Shown in pieces: positions 6,261 to 8,609 of a stretch of DNA of 8,609 nt. The DNA is taken from positions 1-8,609 of the forward strand of contig JAHADO010000044.1 in assembly GCA_018375265.1 (NCBI GenBank), given 5' to 3'. The notes under the pieces were generated by a model. It made no database searches. It had not been told where the DNA came from and was given only the letters and a program-made list of their open reading frames with translations. The position numbers and the translations under genes were made by a program. How positions within the stretch are numbered: the first letter of the stretch is position 1; each line of letters opens with the position of its first letter. The DNA is from Campylobacter concisus. Its GTDB lineage: Bacteria; Campylobacterota; Campylobacteria; Campylobacterales; Campylobacteraceae.

Positions 6261-7526
6261 CTATAAGTCCCTTGGATCGGCGATTTTACCTGCTATCGCA
6301 CTCGCCGCTACAACTGCCGAGTTAGCTAGATAAATTTCACTCGTCCTATCGCCCATACGGCCGACGAAATTTCTATTTGTCGTTGAGATGCAGCGTTCAT
6401 TTGCGCCCAAAATGCCCATATATCCGCCAAGACAAGCACCACATGTTGGGTTGCTCACAACTGCGCCTGCTTCTATGAAAATGTCGATAAGTCCCTCTTT
6501 TTCAGCAGCCCTTGCGATTTTTTGCGTCGCTGGAGTGATGATGAGCCTTGTTTTGCGGGCTACTTTTTTGCCTTTTAGGATCTGCGCTGCGATACGAAGG
6601 TCGCTTAGACGGCCATTTGTGCATGAGCCGATAAATGCCTGATCGATAGCTAGATCGTCGCGAACCGCCTGTCTTACGCTCTTGCCGTTGCTTGGCAAAA
6701 ATGGATATGCGATGACTGGATCAAGGTTTGTGACATCTATCTCTAAAATTTTATCGTATTTTGCGCCCTCGTCTGAGTAGAAAAATTTTGGTTTATCGCG
6801 TAAATTTTTATCTTTTAAAAACTCTTTTGTGATCTCATCAACCGCGATGATACCGCTCTTTGCGCCAGCTTCGATCGCCATGTTACACATTGAAAATCTA
6901 TCATCCATGCTAAGTCCCTCTATCACCTCGCCGCTAAACTCAAGCGCCTTGTAAAGTGCGCCATCAACGCCTATTTGGCGGATGATCTCAAGGATGAGGT
7001 CCTTGCCATAGACGTGCTTATCAAGCTTGCCTTTAAAGACGACTTTGATGCTCTCAGGCACTTTAAACCAGTTTTTGCCAGTGATCATCGCATAAGCTAG
7101 GTCGGTGCTACCCATGCCGGTGCTAAATGCTCCAAGAGCGCCGTGCGTACAGGTGTGGCTGTCTGCGCCAATGATGACGTCGCCTGGGATGACTAGCCCT
7201 TTTTCAGGCAAAATCGCGTGCTCGATACCCATATCTTTTTCGTCAAAATAGTTTTTAAGGTCGTGTTTGTAGGCAAATTCGCGTGAAATTTTGGCTTGAT
7301 TTGCGCTTAGGATGTCCTTTGTCGGGATGTAGTGGTCCATCACGATGGCAAAGCCGTCTGGGTTAGCTAGCTTTTTAGCGCCACTTCGCTCAAACTGCTT
7401 GATCGAGATAGGCGTCGTGATGTCGTTACCTATGATCATATCGATCTTGCTTTCTATGATCTCTCCTGCGCTTACCTCTTTGCCAACGTGATCTGAAAAT
7501 ATTTTTTCTGTGATGGTTTGTTTCAT
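6261..7526 (-). CDS. leuC: 3-isopropylmalate dehydratase large subunit (LeuC)
   Basis: With LeuD it isomerises 2-isopropylmalate to 3-isopropylmalate in leucine synthesis, in the cytoplasm. The 421 residues fit the shorter LeuC2/HacA-like class (about 420) rather than the E. coli type (about 466). The aconitase-family motifs are intact: ADSHTCTHGALGAF (121-134) with GMGSTDLAYA, the [4Fe-4S] ligands C302 (GSCTNGRLSDLR) and C362/C365 (NPTCGACLGG), and NRNFVGRMG (384-392). The ATG has AAAGGAAA just upstream. Homoaconitase or a methylmalate-type dehydratase share this subclass, so the exact substrate is not certain. No leuD, leuA or leuB is seen in the window; the gene is followed by non-coding DNA and preceded by a long divergent gap, so it appears to be transcribed alone. 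Confidence 0.9.
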   Translation of the reverse strand: MKQTITEKIFSDHVGKEVSAGEIIESKIDMIIGNDITTPISIKQFERSGAKKLANPDGFAIVMDHYIPTKDILSANQAKISREFAYKHDLKNYFDEKDMGIEHAILPEKGLVIPGDVIIGADSHTCTHGALGAFSTGMGSTDLAYAMITGKNWFKVPESIKVVFKGKLDKHVYGKDLILEIIRQIGVDGALYKALEFSGEVIEGLSMDDRFSMCNMAIEAGAKSGIIAVDEITKEFLKDKNLRDKPKFFYSDEGAKYDKILEIDVTNLDPVIAYPFLPSNGKSVRQAVRDDLAIDQAFIGSCTNGRLSDLRIAAQILKGKKVARKTRLIITPATQKIARAAEKEGLIDIFIEAGAVVSNPTCGACLGGYMGILGANERCISTTNRNFVGRMGDRTSEIYLANSAVVAASAIAGKIADPRDL

Positions 7527-7919
7527 AAATTTCCTTTAAATTTTGAGGCGATTTTAACGAAATTTGTATAAAAAGATATTTAGCCAGCGCTTTAAATCAC
7601 TATAAATTTGACAAAAAATTTATGCTAAAAATTTGGACAGATAAGATTTGCAAGATAGTATTTTCTTTTTTATATATTTTAAAATTATAATTTAAGCAAT
7701 TAAAATAAATTCAACGTCAAATTTAGCCTTAAATTTCATTCTAAATCCCTAAAATACTATGTTTATTACTTTGGATAATTAAATTAATAAAATTTAGCAA
7801 AATTTATCATAACAAGCGTTATTTAGCTACTTTTTGCCATTTTTTCTTAAAAATAAAAATTAAGAGATATTGTTTAACTTTTATTATAAAATACGCCGAA
7901 AATTTTAAAAGGATTTAAG
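7527..7919. other. 393-base divergent intergenic region, leuC / chemoreceptor
   Basis: The region is very A/T-rich with no ORF that has a ribosome site (the best is about 22 codons from 7622). It must hold the leuC promoter on the minus strand; TATACA at 7565-7570 and TTAAAAT around 7550-7556 are weak candidates. The chemoreceptor promoter lies at the right end. A small ATAAC/GTTAT hairpin sits at 7809-7822. I see no T-box, riboswitch or leader-peptide attenuator, and no tRNA. Confidence 0.5.
7885..7892 (+). promoter_or_regulatory. Probable -10 box of the chemoreceptor gene
   Basis: TATAAAAT in a T-rich context (TTTATTATAAAATACG) lies about 28 bases upstream of the ATG. The ribosome site AAAAGGA is at 7907-7913. 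No sigma-28 or sigma-54 consensus is seen here, so a sigma-70-type promoter is the best guess. Confidence 0.45.
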
Positions 7920-8609
7920 ATGAAAAAACTTTTTTCTAGCTTGTCTAACAAGATAGCCTTTTTGCTGACAGCTTGGATGCTAGTAGGCATAGGCATATTT
8001 TTTAGCATAAACTACTCAAATTCCAAATCGGAAAAAATTCAGTCTTACAACAATGTGCGCAAAACTGGGCTAAAATCGACGATGTATTTTGTCGATGAGT
8101 TTTTAAAGTCAAGACTTCACATGGTGCAAACCTTTGCAAAAGAGCTCGAGGATAAAAAACTCTACGCTAACAGGGACGATATAGCTGAGGTGCTAAAGGG
8201 TGCGTTTGTCATTTCGCCATTTGACGCGCTATTTGTAGGCTATGCAGATAACGGCAACGTCATCAAGACTGATCTTTTGAAAAACAACCAGCCATTTTTG
8301 ATACCAAATTTTGACGGTCGCACAAGAGCTTGGTTTCAGGGTGCTAGCAGTAGCGGCAAGCCTGGATTTTCAGAGCCATACATAGATGTCACGACAAAGA
8401 ATTTAACCATCACAGCCTACGCTCCTATCTTTGATAGCAACCATAAGCTTGTAGCAGTAATTGGTGCAAATATCTTCTTAAACGGCCTTAGCGAAGAGCT
8501 CTTAGAGATAAAAACAACTAAAACCTCAAACATCATGATTGCCGACGACAACGGCAAAGTGATAGTTCATCCTGATATAAATTTGATCACAAAAGAAGAT
8601 GAAAACTAC
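7920..8609 (+). CDS. Methyl-accepting chemotaxis protein with dCache_1 sensor domain, N-terminal 230 residues, cut by window edge
   Basis: This is a membrane chemoreceptor N-terminus, starting at an ATG with AAAAGGA 6 bases upstream. A short basic N-terminus is followed by one transmembrane helix (about 11-30). The periplasmic part then matches a double-Cache sensor: a long amphipathic helix (about 36-78), the first Cache pocket with NFDGRTRAWFQG (130-141), SEPYIDVTTKNLTITAYAPI (151-170) and VIGANIFLNGL (180-190). The second Cache module begins at IMIADDNGKVIVHP (205-218). The second helix, HAMP and signalling domains would lie past the window edge, so the output is inferred; a dCache histidine kinase or cyclase is possible. 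Of the dCache_1AA amino-acid motif as I recall it, R136 and W138 are kept, but the aspartate expected in GxDI is N184. A classic amino-acid ligand is therefore doubtful. Confidence 0.8.
   Translation, partial: MKKLFSSLSNKIAFLLTAWMLVGIGIFFSINYSNSKSEKIQSYNNVRKTGLKSTMYFVDEFLKSRLHMVQTFAKELEDKKLYANRDDIAEVLKGAFVISPFDALFVGYADNGNVIKTDLLKNNQPFLIPNFDGRTRAWFQGASSSGKPGFSEPYIDVTTKNLTITAYAPIFDSNHKLVAVIGANIFLNGLSEELLEIKTTKTSNIMIADDNGKVIVHPDINLITKEDENY

Noticed and set aside
7622..7690. Short plus-strand ORF of about 22 codons
   Set aside because: It has no ribosome site and no recognisable features; it is expected by chance.
7765..7805. Fur-box-like GATAATTAAATTAAT stretch
   Set aside because: It matches poorly to any defined Fur consensus and the whole region is A/T-rich, so it is not separable from background.

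Overview
The window looks like chromosomal DNA of a Campylobacter-type epsilonproteobacterium, probably close to C. concisus, C. curvus or C. showae. This rests on the low G+C content, the very frequent AAATTTA/TAAATTT words, A-rich -10 boxes without clear -35 boxes, and the gene content: a Tat-exported tetrathionate-reductase-like enzyme, a PldA outer-membrane phospholipase and a dCache chemoreceptor. Species assignment is inference.

Left part (1-5499), all on the minus strand and read from right to left. mobA (molybdenum cofactor guanylylation) overlaps pldA (outer-membrane phospholipase A1) by 8 bases. Next come gntP (GntP-family permease) and glxK (glycerate 2-kinase), joined by an ATGA overlap and closed by an intrinsic terminator. 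They form a probable glycerate uptake-and-phosphorylation unit. Then, behind its own promoter, lies ttrB followed after 13 bases by ttrA, which runs off the left edge. These are the Fe-S and molybdopterin subunits of a periplasmic tetrathionate reductase, and both carry twin-arginine signals. MobA would make the guanylylated molybdenum cofactor that TtrA needs.

Middle (5500-6260). The only complete gene locus on the plus strand is a SemiSWEET sugar transporter. It is split by a +1 frame change at an A5 run, although the protein is coherent on both sides. Behind it lie about 300 non-coding bases with a minus-strand terminator, a strong 13-bp hairpin and three copies of a 12-base word.

Right part (6261-8609). 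leuC (isopropylmalate dehydratase large subunit) lies on the minus strand with no leuD beside it in the window. A 393-base AT-rich divergent intergenic region separates it from a methyl-accepting chemotaxis protein on the plus strand, which is cut by the right edge.

I see no CRISPR array, tRNA, rRNA, transposase or phage gene. The most notable items are the frameshifted SemiSWEET and the repeat-bearing segment between it and leuC. No clear new multi-gene system is visible.
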